Origin: RFSX01 sp964567435
Lineage (GTDB): Bacteria; Bacteroidota; Bacteroidia; Chitinophagales; Saprospiraceae
Reading direction: 5' to 3'
DNA length: 64,000 nucleotides
Assembly (NCBI GenBank): GCA_964567435.1
Contig: CAZMMQ010000010.1
Coordinates: 24,233 to 88,232, forward strand
The notes below the pieces were generated by a model that made no database searches, was not told where the DNA came from, and worked only from the letters and a program-made list of their open reading frames with translations. Position 1 is the stretch's first letter, and the number at the start of each line of letters is the position of its first letter. Position numbers and translations under genes: made by a program. Positions 46,880-55,125 of the stretch are shown here, one piece after another.

Positions 46880-47951
46880 TGGTGGCGGCACAGGAGGACA
46901 TGTTTATCCTGCTATAGCCATAGCTAATGAATTGTCGGATAAAGGCGTAGAGGATATTCTTTTTGTAGGTGCAAATGGAAAACTCGAAATGGAGAAAGTT
47001 CCAAAATCGGGTTATGAGATTGAAGGTTTAGATATAAGAGGATTTCACAGAACTAAAATTTGGAGAAATATATTATTTCCGATCAAATTATTAGGTAGTC
47101 TGTTGAAAGCCAAAAAGATCATTGACAAGTTTGGTCCTGATATAGTTGTAGGTGTAGGCGGATATGCAAGTGGTCCTACGCTAAAGATGGCACAGGTAAA
47201 AAATATTCCTACTGTCATTCAAGAACAAAATTCTTATCCAGGTATAACCAATAAACTATTAGCTGGGAAAGCAGATAGAATTTTTGTGGCGTATCCAAAA
47301 ATGGATCAGTACTTCCCAGAGGACAAATTGAAACTAACGGGTAATCCTGTTAGAAAAGATATTATGGATGTATCCTCATTTCGAAATGAGGCCATGATGC
47401 ATTTTGGGCTTGATTCTAGTAAGAAGACAATCTTAGTATTTGGAGGAAGCCTGGGCGCTAGATCAATAAATAAAGCAATACTTTCTCAGTATCTACTAAT
47501 GATGAATAGGGATGACATTCAGATGATTTGGCAAGTAGGTAGCATTTACTATGATGAGTATAGGTCATGCGCCCTCAGTCAACTGCAAAATGTCAAAGTA
47601 TTACCATTCATTGATAGAATGGATTTGGCTTATGCAGCAGCTGATGTAGTGGCTTGCAGAGCTGGAGCATTGACCATTTCTGAGTTGATGCTTGTTGGAA
47701 AACCCTCGATTCTAGTTCCGTCTCCAAATGTGGCAGAAGATCATCAAACTAAAAATGCACAGGCTCTGGTGAATGAAGAGGCGGCCACTATGGTTTTGGA
47801 TAAGGATGCGTCAGCTAATTTATTGCCTTCGATTTTTAATTTGCTCGATAATCCATCGAAGCAGCAAGATCTTAGTGCCAATCTCAAGGCGATGGCAAAA
47901 CCAGAGGCTCGAGAAATTATTGCTCAAGAAATTATTGACTTGGTAAGATGA
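46863..47951 (+). CDS. murG: UDP-GlcNAc:undecaprenyl-PP-MurNAc-pentapeptide transferase MurG
   Basis: MurG adds GlcNAc to lipid I to give lipid II at the inner face of the membrane. The 362 residues contain the N-terminal GGGTGGHVYPAIAIA, VGVGGYASGP, EQNSYPGITNKLL, the GGSLGARSIN loop, CRAGALTISEL and PSPNVAEDHQTKNAQAL. The start ATG at 46863 lies in the ftsW end; the stop overlaps the murC start by 4 bases. Confidence 0.96.
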   Translation: MRIIISGGGTGGHVYPAIAIANELSDKGVEDILFVGANGKLEMEKVPKSGYEIEGLDIRGFHRTKIWRNILFPIKLLGSLLKAKKIIDKFGPDIVVGVGGYASGPTLKMAQVKNIPTVIQEQNSYPGITNKLLAGKADRIFVAYPKMDQYFPEDKLKLTGNPVRKDIMDVSSFRNEAMMHFGLDSSKKTILVFGGSLGARSINKAILSQYLLMMNRDDIQMIWQVGSIYYDEYRSCALSQLQNVKVLPFIDRMDLAYAAADVVACRAGALTISELMLVGKPSILVPSPNVAEDHQTKNAQALVNEEAATMVLDKDASANLLPSIFNLLDNPSKQQDLSANLKAMAKPEAREIIAQEIIDLVR

Positions 47952-49321
47952 AGAAAGTCAAGGACATAAAGAAAATTTACTTTATAGGAATAGGTGGAAT
48001 AGGGATGAGTGCCTTGGCACGATACTTTAAAAGAGAGGGTGCTGAAGTTTCTGGGTATGATTTGGTTAAAAGCCCATTGACTATGGAGTTAGAGTCAGAA
48101 GGCATTGAGGTGTATTATAAGGAGAAGATTAAACATGTTCCTAAGGATGTGGACTTAGTAGTATACACCCCAGCTATACCATCTGATCACAAAGAATTAA
48201 GACACTGCCAACAAAATGATATACCATTAAAGAAGCGTGCTGAAGTTTTAGGATTGATAGGTAAGGGTAAGAAAATGATTGCGGTAGCAGGGACACATGG
48301 TAAGACAACAACATCTGCATTGATCACTCAATTGCTTAATGGAGGTGGAAAAGATGTTACTGCTTTTCTCGGTGGAATCATGACTAGGGAGAATACAAAT
48401 TTTATACATGGCGACTCAAATATTGTTGTCGCTGAAGCTGATGAGTATGATAAGTCATTCTTGCAATTGTATCCTGAGATTTTGGTTGTAACCTCTATGG
48501 ATGCAGACCATCTCGATATATACGGAGATGAAGAAAGTATGTTAATGGCTTATGAGCAATTGACTTGCCAGATAAAAAAGAAGGGTGTTCTTATACTCGG
48601 TCCAGATGTTATAAGAAAGATATCTTCTTCATGGATGGAAAAATTGAGAAAGCGAAGAATAAAAGTTGTGCGAATCCTGAGAGATTTTGATTTTGACAGA
48701 ATTAAGATAGAAGATGGGCAGTATAGTTTTGATGTAAGAGTTGGTGATATGTGGTTGAATGGATTAGAGATGATTTTACCGGGGATGCATAATATTATCA
48801 ATGCGTCAGTCTCCATCTTAGTTGCCAAGATTTTAGGCATAGATGATAGAAAGATAGCGATGAAACTGCGCCATTTTAAAGGGATCAAACGACGATTTGA
48901 AACAGTCTATAAAGGAGATAGGGTACTCATAGATGATTATGCCCATCACCCAGAAGAAATAAACTTTGCTGTAAAGACGGTTAAGGACATGTATTCAGAA
49001 AAGAAAGTGCTAGGCATATTCCAACCGCACTTATATTCTAGAACACGAGATTTTTATAAGGGCTTTGCTGATGCATTATCAGGCTTGGATGGGGTGATCA
49101 TTTTACCAATTTATCCAGCACGAGAGTTGCCAATTGAAGGCATTACCTCAGATATTATTTTTAATCTGATTACAATGGATGAAAAATATATTGTGGAAGA
49201 AGGAGACCTCATAGAAAGAGTTAAGCAATTAACAGAATATGACGTTGTCATCACCTTAGGTGCATCTAACTTGGATAAGCATCATAAGAAATTAGTAAAG
49301 ACATTAAAGAAAAACAGATAA
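47948..49321 (+). CDS. murC: UDP-MurNAc:L-alanine ligase MurC
   Basis: MurC adds the first L-alanine to UDP-MurNAc. The 457 residues start KKVKDIKKIYFIGIGGIGMSALARYFK, with the P-loop VAGTHGKTTTSALIT (about 112-126), VAEADEYDKSFLQLYPEI, DADHLDIYG, DDYAHHPEEI and FQPHLYSRTRDF. Start ATG overlaps murG (ATGA). It is followed by an 18-base gap and ftsQ. Confidence 0.95.
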   Translation: MKKVKDIKKIYFIGIGGIGMSALARYFKREGAEVSGYDLVKSPLTMELESEGIEVYYKEKIKHVPKDVDLVVYTPAIPSDHKELRHCQQNDIPLKKRAEVLGLIGKGKKMIAVAGTHGKTTTSALITQLLNGGGKDVTAFLGGIMTRENTNFIHGDSNIVVAEADEYDKSFLQLYPEILVVTSMDADHLDIYGDEESMLMAYEQLTCQIKKKGVLILGPDVIRKISSSWMEKLRKRRIKVVRILRDFDFDRIKIEDGQYSFDVRVGDMWLNGLEMILPGMHNIINASVSILVAKILGIDDRKIAMKLRHFKGIKRRFETVYKGDRVLIDDYAHHPEEINFAVKTVKDMYSEKKVLGIFQPHLYSRTRDFYKGFADALSGLDGVIILPIYPARELPIEGITSDIIFNLITMDEKYIVEEGDLIERVKQLTEYDVVITLGASNLDKHHKKLVKTLKKNR

Positions 49322-49339
49322 TTAAATAGAAAAAGAACA

Positions 49340-50122
49340 TTGAATAAGAAAAGAGAGAATATAGGTATATCACGAGTAGTAAAACTAGTAATTGCTGGGT
49401 TGCTTATGCTTTTCTTATTCTTCTGTGTCAATATGAGGCTTGGTGGCCAATTGGACAAGATGGTTCTCAAGATTAAGAAGAGAGGTGATAACAAACAACT
49501 CGTACACAAGGAGGATGTCAAAAAGATATTAAGCAACGAGATTGGTCACAAGATTTCTATGACTGAGTTTAGAGATTTGGACTTATATGCACTTGAGAAA
49601 ACACTTGAGTCAGATTCCAGAATAAGCAGAGCAGAATTATATCTGGACAAGAATAATGTACTGACTATAGGTATTATTCAAAATTTACCAATTGCTAGGG
49701 TGGAGGTGTCGGGTGGAGATGATTACTATTTGGATATGGAGGGCAATACTGTACCAATAGGAGGTGACCTTATAAGAGTACCTGTAGTAACTGGGTATGT
49801 TGATCAATTTATTACTAATTACCGAAAGGATATCAAGCATAATCTTAATTACGTGCACACTGTATCTAGACGAATATATGAGGATGATTTTTTGTCGGCA
49901 TTAGTCAGTCAGATTCATGTTACAGAGGAGAATGATATTATATTAATCCCAATAGTAGGCAGTGATCGTATTGCGCTGGGGCAGGCAGATTTGTTGGAAG
50001 AAAAAATTTATAAGCTAAAGATATATTATAAGGAAGGTTTGAAAAAAATTGGTCTTAGCCGATTTCAAGAACTTGATTTGCGTTTTGAAGGACAGATAAA
50101 GGGAGTAAAAAAAGACTCTTAA
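49340..50122 (+). CDS. ftsQ: FtsQ-type division protein
   Basis: FtsQ is a bitopic scaffold that links early and late divisome parts through its POTRA and beta domains. This 260-residue protein starts at a TTG (49340), has a basic cytoplasmic tail and one transmembrane helix (about 14-31), then a periplasmic region with a POTRA-like part (KLVHKEDVKKILSNEIG; about 55-110, with LYALEKTLESDSRISRAEL) and the IPIVGSDRIALG strand. Sequence identity within the family is low; position between murC and ftsA supports the call. Confidence 0.85.
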   Translation: MNKKRENIGISRVVKLVIAGLLMLFLFFCVNMRLGGQLDKMVLKIKKRGDNKQLVHKEDVKKILSNEIGHKISMTEFRDLDLYALEKTLESDSRISRAELYLDKNNVLTIGIIQNLPIARVEVSGGDDYYLDMEGNTVPIGGDLIRVPVVTGYVDQFITNYRKDIKHNLNYVHTVSRRIYEDDFLSALVSQIHVTEENDIILIPIVGSDRIALGQADLLEEKIYKLKIYYKEGLKKIGLSRFQELDLRFEGQIKGVKKDS

Positions 50123-50159
50123 TTTTAATTATCTCTAAAGAACAAGAAATAGGAACATC

Positions 50160-51485
50160 ATGATTAACGAATACAACAATACAAATGCTATATCAGTAGC
50201 TTTGGATATTGGTACTACCAAGGTATGTGCAATAGCTGGTCGACTCAATGAGTATGACAAGTTGGAAATACTCGGTGTGGCAACTGTGCAATCAGAAGGT
50301 GTCTCAAGAGGGGTAGTGTCCAATATAAATAAGACAGTTACTGCTATACGTGAAGCTATTCAACAAGCCCAGAGATCTGCAAAAATTAGCATCGATAAAG
50401 TACATGTTGGTATAGCTGGACAACATATCAAAAGCATTCATCATCATGGCTTATTAGTGAGGCACGATCCTGAGGAGGAGATTAGTGCAGGTGATGTCAA
50501 TAGATTAATTAGCGATATGCACAAGTTAGTATTACCACCTGGTGATAAAATACTACATGTGTTCCCTCAAGAATTTACAGTAGATGATGAATCTAAAATT
50601 GTAGATCCAATTGGTATGTCTGGTGTAAGGTTAGAAGCTAACTTTCATATTATCACTGGTCAGATAGGTGCTTCAAGAGATATTATAAAATGTGTAGAGA
50701 AAGTAGGACTTGAAGTAGCTGATATAACCTTGGAGCCAATTGCTTCTTCAAAAGCTGTATTGTGCAAAGAGGAGAAAGATGCAGGCGTTGTGCTTGTAGA
50801 TATAGGAGGTGGTACGACGGATTTGACCATATTTAAGGATGGAATAATAAGACATACTTCAGTCATTCCATTTGGTGGAAATGTTATTACAAATGATATA
50901 AGAGAGGGATGTATGGTCATGAAGGATCAGGCCGAAAAATTGAAAGTTAAGTTTGGGTCTGCATTATCTGAAGAGGTCACTAATAACAGAATTATTACAA
51001 TACCCGGATTTAAGGGAAGAGACTATAAAGAAATATCTGAAAAGAATCTTGCTAAAATAATAGAAGCTAGATTGGAAGAAATATTTGATTATGTTCTCTG
51101 GGAAATTAAGAGAAGTGGGTATGAGGAAAAATTAATTGCAGGAATTGTTCTTACTGGAGGAGGTTCTTTGCTCAAGAATATCGATCTATTGTCTGAATAT
51201 TACACTGGGCTACCTACTAGAATAGGGAAGCCAGTGGAGCTTCTTGCACATGGATACACTAGTCAATTAGCTAGTCCGATATATTCTACAGCAGTAGGTC
51301 TACTCAGTATAGCTATCAATAATTCAAATGGTGACGGCGTAACAGTGGATGATAATAAAGAGGTTTTTGATATAGAAGATGAAAAGCCGACAGAGGTTAG
51401 TGGAAAGGATAAAAAAGGAATCTGGGATAAGATATTTACCTATACACAGGATATGTTTTCTCCAGTGCAAGATTCAGATTTATAA
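50160..51485 (+). CDS. ftsA: Cell division ATPase FtsA
   Basis: FtsA is the actin-like tether of FtsZ to the inner membrane. The 441 residues show the phosphate-1 motif ALDIGTTKVCAIAG (about 13-27), a 1C subdomain (SIDKVHVGIAGQHIKS), the phosphate-2 motif VVLVDIGGGTTDLTIF and VLTGGGSLLKNI. The C-terminal end (GIWDKIFTYTQDMFSP) forms an amphipathic helix for membrane binding. The linker before it is longer than in E. coli FtsA. Confidence 0.95.
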   Translation: MINEYNNTNAISVALDIGTTKVCAIAGRLNEYDKLEILGVATVQSEGVSRGVVSNINKTVTAIREAIQQAQRSAKISIDKVHVGIAGQHIKSIHHHGLLVRHDPEEEISAGDVNRLISDMHKLVLPPGDKILHVFPQEFTVDDESKIVDPIGMSGVRLEANFHIITGQIGASRDIIKCVEKVGLEVADITLEPIASSKAVLCKEEKDAGVVLVDIGGGTTDLTIFKDGIIRHTSVIPFGGNVITNDIREGCMVMKDQAEKLKVKFGSALSEEVTNNRIITIPGFKGRDYKEISEKNLAKIIEARLEEIFDYVLWEIKRSGYEEKLIAGIVLTGGGSLLKNIDLLSEYYTGLPTRIGKPVELLAHGYTSQLASPIYSTAVGLLSIAINNSNGDGVTVDDNKEVFDIEDEKPTEVSGKDKKGIWDKIFTYTQDMFSPVQDSDL

Positions 51486-51517
51486 TTGTATACTAATTAA
51501 TCTAACAATCTACATAA

Positions 51518-52942
51518 ATGAATAATCTTTTCGAAAAAATAAATTCTTCTATGATAAAAGTAATTGGCGTAGGTGGTGGCGGAAGTAACGCTGTAGCATA
51601 CATGTACGAGCAAGGTATACATGGTGTCGACTTTGCAGTGTCAAATACTGACAGACAAGCCTTAGAGATTAGTCCAGTTGTTAATAAAGTTCAATTAGGA
51701 CCTACTCACACAGAAGGATTGGGCGCTGGTTCAATCCCTGAAGTTGGAAAACAAGCTTGTATAGAGTCAATAGATGAAGTGAGAAAATTCTTGGAGAATG
51801 ACACAAAAATGTTATTTATCACTGCCGGTATGGGCGGGGGTACAGGAACTGGTGCAGCACCTATCATAGCCAAAGCGGCGAAGGAAATGGATATTCTTAC
51901 TGTAGCCATTGTTACACTCCCTTTTAAGTTCGAAGGATTAAGAAGAAAGAATCAAGCCATGCTTGGTCTTGAGGAGCTAAAAAAGAATGTAGATTCATTA
52001 CTCGTTATATCAAATGATAGAGTAAAAGAGCTTTACGGTGACTTAACTATCACCAAAGCATTCAGTAAGGCTGATGATATACTTGCTACAGCTGCTAGAG
52101 GAATTGCTGAGATTATTACAGTAGCCGGATATATCAATGTTGACTTCAAGGATGTGAATACAGTTATGAAGAATAGTGGTGTCTCTATTATGGGCTATGC
52201 AGAAGCAGAGGGAGAAGACAGAGCTAGACAAGCCGTGTACAACGCAATTAATTCTCCATTGTTGGAAGACAACGACATTAGGGGAGCTCAACATATCCTT
52301 CTCAATATTACTTCTGGCTCGAAAGAAGTAACGATGGATGAAATTGCAGAAATTACAGAGTACATAGAAGAGGAAGCAGGGACTGGTACAGATTTGATCT
52401 GGGGTAATTGTAAAGATGCATCTCTGGGAGAAGCTATAAGTGTGACCATAATAGCTACTGGTTTTGATAAGCGTATTAGAAGAGTAGAACCTCCAAGGAG
52501 AGTAGGTATCAATGATGATGAGATTTCTACTACATCTGCAGATAAAGCTAATCGTCCATTTGATATCAAGGATGATGAAAGCAATGCGACGATTGTAGAA
52601 TTCAATGATGTTAAAGTGAAACATGATTCTACTGAGCCTTTTGTAAAGTGTAATACATCAATATCAAAAGAAGAATCACACCCAGAGCCGCTGAAAGAGA
52701 GACGTCGTGTGATTAGAACCTTCAGAAGAGAATTGGAACCAACTAGACCTATAGATAATCCTCGAGATATAGGAGAGTTAGAAGATGTACCAGCATACAA
52801 GAGACGTAAAGTCTCACTTGATGATGCATCTAAGGAGATGGATGCAGGAGAAAGTCGTTCAAAGTTGAGTATAAATCTGGATGAAAATGACAGTCCAAGA
52901 TTTGAGCGAAATAATTCTTTCTTTCACGATAATGTAGACTAA
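51518..52942 (+). CDS. ftsZ: Cell division tubulin homologue FtsZ
   Basis: FtsZ polymerises with GTP into the Z ring. The 474 residues include the N-terminal IKVIGVGGGGSNAV, the GTP tubulin signature AGMGGGTGTGAAPIIA (about 103-118), the T7 catalytic loop region around INVDFKDVNTVM, then a long variable linker (about 325-430). The C-terminal tail has PAYKRRKVSL and ends NNSFFHDNVD, resembling other Bacteroidota FtsZ tails that bind FtsA. It is the last dcw gene. Confidence 0.96.
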   Translation: MNNLFEKINSSMIKVIGVGGGGSNAVAYMYEQGIHGVDFAVSNTDRQALEISPVVNKVQLGPTHTEGLGAGSIPEVGKQACIESIDEVRKFLENDTKMLFITAGMGGGTGTGAAPIIAKAAKEMDILTVAIVTLPFKFEGLRRKNQAMLGLEELKKNVDSLLVISNDRVKELYGDLTITKAFSKADDILATAARGIAEIITVAGYINVDFKDVNTVMKNSGVSIMGYAEAEGEDRARQAVYNAINSPLLEDNDIRGAQHILLNITSGSKEVTMDEIAEITEYIEEEAGTGTDLIWGNCKDASLGEAISVTIIATGFDKRIRRVEPPRRVGINDDEISTTSADKANRPFDIKDDESNATIVEFNDVKVKHDSTEPFVKCNTSISKEESHPEPLKERRRVIRTFRRELEPTRPIDNPRDIGELEDVPAYKRRKVSLDDASKEMDAGESRSKLSINLDENDSPRFERNNSFFHDNVD

Positions 52943-52957
52943 TAACTAAGAGTATTG

Positions 52958-52977
52958 CTACTAACAAAGGTTAGTAG
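52958..52977 (+). other. Perfect hairpin after ftsZ
   Basis: CTACTAAC and GTTAGTAG pair over eight bases around the loop AAAG, 15 bases after the ftsZ stop. There is no T-run, so it is likely an mRNA 3'-end stabiliser or the 5' edge of the following RNA locus rather than an intrinsic terminator. Confidence 0.5.
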
Positions 52978-53091
52978 TACTAAATGAAATATTACTTGAT
53001 CTAACCTTAAGCTTGTATAAGAAAGCGAGAGATAATAGAACCACCGAGCTGAAAGCAGAAATATCATTTGTAATTGGCTAGGCACAATATT

Positions 53092-53241
53092 GGATTTCGT
53101 CTTTTTTTTATAAAAAGTTCAATTTTTCAAATGTGAAAAAAGTATGAACTTACAAACGCTTTTCTTTCCCATATCTATTGGGAATAAAAGAGATTGGTTT
53201 ATTGATTGAGTTTAGTCCCACCTCTCAGGTGGGACTTTTTT
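53092..53241 (+). ncRNA. Structured RNA, copy 1 (unknown family)
   Basis: From GGATTTCG to the terminator, about 150 bases. Hairpin 1: AAGTTCA/TGAACTT (53115-53121 with 53145-53151) with inner TTTTTC/GAAAAA. Hairpin 2: CTTTT/AAAAG (53159-53163 with 53186-53190) with inner TTCCCA/TGGGAA. Hairpin 3 is the terminator AGTCCCACCT/AGGTGGGACT (53214-53236) and six T. Compared with copy 2, both upper hairpins change in a compensatory way, so the RNA structure is under selection. The 5' end is not known; no standard promoter box was found. It may be a small regulatory RNA. Confidence 0.7.
53214..53241 (+). terminator. Rho-independent terminator of RNA copy 1
   Basis: A perfect 10-base stem AGTCCCACCT/AGGTGGGACT with loop CTC, followed by six T. 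Strong in form, unusual for Bacteroidota. Confidence 0.9.
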
Positions 53242-53369
53242 CCTACTTTCCCAAGAACAGATAAAAGAGAATAACTTGATCTGAGATGATACTTAGCATT
53301 TGATGCTAGGGCCTATGATAGTAGAACTGAGTTCGCAAGTAGCAATACATAATGCAAACGACTTAAGTA

Positions 53370-53512
53370 GGATTTCGTCTTTTTTTATAAAGAGTCCATT
53401 TTTCAGAAGTGAAGAATACAGACTTACAACGCTTTTCTTTCTCAGATACTGAGAATAAAAGAGATTGGTTTATTGATTGAGTTTAGTCCCACCTCTCCGG
53501 TGGGACTTTTTT
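53370..53512 (+). ncRNA. Structured RNA, copy 2 (unknown family)
   Basis: Same architecture as copy 1. Hairpin 1: AGTC/GACT (53393-53396 with 53421-53424) with inner ATTTTTC/GAAGAAT; the outer stem has lost one base on each side relative to copy 1 (AGTTC/GAACT). Hairpin 2: CTTTT/AAAAG (53432-53436 with 53457-53461) with inner TTCTCAG/CTGAGAA, in which a C-G pair of copy 1 has become T-A and a further G-C pair is gained. Hairpin 3 is the terminator AGTCCCACC/GGTGGGACT. No ORF overlaps it. Confidence 0.7.
53485..53512 (+). terminator. Rho-independent terminator of RNA copy 2
   Basis: A 9-base stem AGTCCCACC/GGTGGGACT with loop TCTCC and six T, near-identical to that of copy 1. Confidence 0.9.
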
Positions 53513-53799
53513 ATTTACGCATTATACTCTAGTTGGATTTTGAAATTCAATAAAGTATAGACAATCTATATCTCATCTATTACTTGTAAATGTTATCTCC
53601 ATCAATTACATATCATATCAACTTTTCTAATAATTATTGATTATAAAGTTATTTAGATAAATTAGTGTACTTTAAACACCAACAGACTAATGAGCAAGTG
53701 AGTCATTACTTTAAGTTTTGAAACTTTAGATTGCATTAAGTCAATCTCACTTTTCCGTATCTGTTGTCGCAAATTATTTATTTAAAAATTTGTAAGAGC

Positions 53800-55125
53800 A
53801 TGACTCAGAGAAATAAATACCTAAATGCATTTATAGCAGTGACCTCATTATTCTTTATGTGGGGGTTGATAACTGTATTGGTGGATTCACTTATTCCCAG
53901 ATTAAAGGAAATATTTGAGCTTAACAATTTTCAAGCGGCCTTGGTACAATTTGCTTTCTTTATTGCATATGGATTGGTATCAATCCCAGCAGGAAAGTTT
54001 TTGTCTAATATAGGCTATAAGAAAGGTATACTTGTCGGTCTGGCAACAATGGGTGTTGGTTGTTTAATGTTTTGGCCTGCAGCTAGTTTGCGGATATTTC
54101 CTGTGTTTATGTTGGGTTATTTTATTTTGGCTAGTGGTATGACAGTACTGCAAGTAGCAGCAAATCCTTATGTTTCTGTGTTGGGGCCAGAGGAAAGTGC
54201 TTCTTCACGACTGAATTTATCACAAGCATTCAATTCATTAGGTACTGCCTTAGCGCCTATTATTGGTGCTAATTTTATATTGAGTGACAACATATTATCA
54301 GGCGATGAGATTAGCCAACTTACAGAACCTGACAAGCTTGCCTATTTTGCTGGAGAAGCTTCTGCTGTTTCAGGACCCTTTATAATCTTGGCGCTTAGCC
54401 TATTGACTTTGGCATTGATTGTAGCTCTATTTAAGTTACCTCAAGTGTTAAGCAGTAATATATCAGGTGGATACAGTGATGTTATAGGTAATGAGAAACT
54501 GAGGATGGGGGCACTGGGTATATTCTTATACGTTGGAGCAGAAGTAGCTATTGGAAGTTTCCTAGTCAATTACTTTGTGGATATGGGTATACCTGATATA
54601 ATTCGGCAAAATGGGTTTATGTCTTCTTTGGCAGACAAACTACTTAAAGATCCATTGAGTCAAGTAGACAATAAGGGTATAGTAGGGGCATTTGTGCTCT
54701 TTTATTGGTCTGGCGCTATGATAGGAAGATTTGTAGGATCAGTGATGATGAAAGTTATTTCAGCAAAAAAATTGTTGGCTATTTTTGGTTTAGTGGCAAT
54801 CACTATGGTCGTTATATCTATGAAGACGACAGGTCTGATATCCATGTGGTCTATATTAGCTGTTGGCTTATTTAATTCAATTATGTTCCCTACAATCTTT
54901 ACGATTGGTATTGAAGACCTTGGAGATCAAAAGCCACTTGGTTCAGGCATCTTATGTACAGCTATTTGTGGAGGAGCATTTATCCCAATGGCCTACGGTG
55001 CACTGGCTGATGGGATGGGCTATAAGATGGCATTTATACTTCCAATCTTATGCTATTTGTATATAGCCTTTTATGGATTCAAGTATTCAAACCAGAAGCA
55101 ACCAAGCCTCTTAGATTTAGAATGA
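53800..55125 (+). CDS. FHS-family sugar MFS transporter (FucP-like)
   Basis: This 441-residue, twelve-helix transporter belongs to the fucose:H+ symporter branch of the major facilitator superfamily. It starts at the ATG at 53800 (MTQRNKYLNAFIAVTSLFFMWGL), where the first helix begins; a TTG 12 codons earlier is less likely. Landmarks are FFMWGLITVLVDSLIPRLKEIFEL, YGLVSIPAGKFLSNIGYKKGI, VLQVAANPYVSVLGPEESASSRLNLSQAFNSLGT and the domain-2 GRFVGSVMM. The substrate (fucose, glucose, galactose or other) is unknown. It overlaps the convergent thioredoxin-like gene by 9 bases. Confidence 0.9.
   Translation: MTQRNKYLNAFIAVTSLFFMWGLITVLVDSLIPRLKEIFELNNFQAALVQFAFFIAYGLVSIPAGKFLSNIGYKKGILVGLATMGVGCLMFWPAASLRIFPVFMLGYFILASGMTVLQVAANPYVSVLGPEESASSRLNLSQAFNSLGTALAPIIGANFILSDNILSGDEISQLTEPDKLAYFAGEASAVSGPFIILALSLLTLALIVALFKLPQVLSSNISGGYSDVIGNEKLRMGALGIFLYVGAEVAIGSFLVNYFVDMGIPDIIRQNGFMSSLADKLLKDPLSQVDNKGIVGAFVLFYWSGAMIGRFVGSVMMKVISAKKLLAIFGLVAITMVVISMKTTGLISMWSILAVGLFNSIMFPTIFTIGIEDLGDQKPLGSGILCTAICGGAFIPMAYGALADGMGYKMAFILPILCYLYIAFYGFKYSNQKQPSLLDLE

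Larger units (their letters stand above)
52994..53512 (+). repeat. Tandem duplication of a 240-250 bp unit (two non-coding RNA copies)
   Basis: Copy 1 is 52994-53241 and copy 2 is 53274-53512; both begin with ACTTGATCT and end at a terminator T-run, with a period of 280 bases. The upstream halves share only islands (GATAnTAGAAC, AGnAGCA), while the last 150 bases are close to identical, from GGATTTCG to the terminator. There is no ORF in either copy. Confidence 0.8.

Noticed and set aside
52043..52800. Two long minus-strand ORFs (193 and 170 codons) inside ftsZ
   Set aside because: They overlap the strongly conserved FtsZ reading frame and have compositions typical of antisense shadows.
53092..53512. 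Reading the RNA pair as a CRISPR array or as an insertion sequence
   Set aside because: There are only two units of about 240 bases with no short repeats and spacers, no transposase and no terminal inverted repeats.
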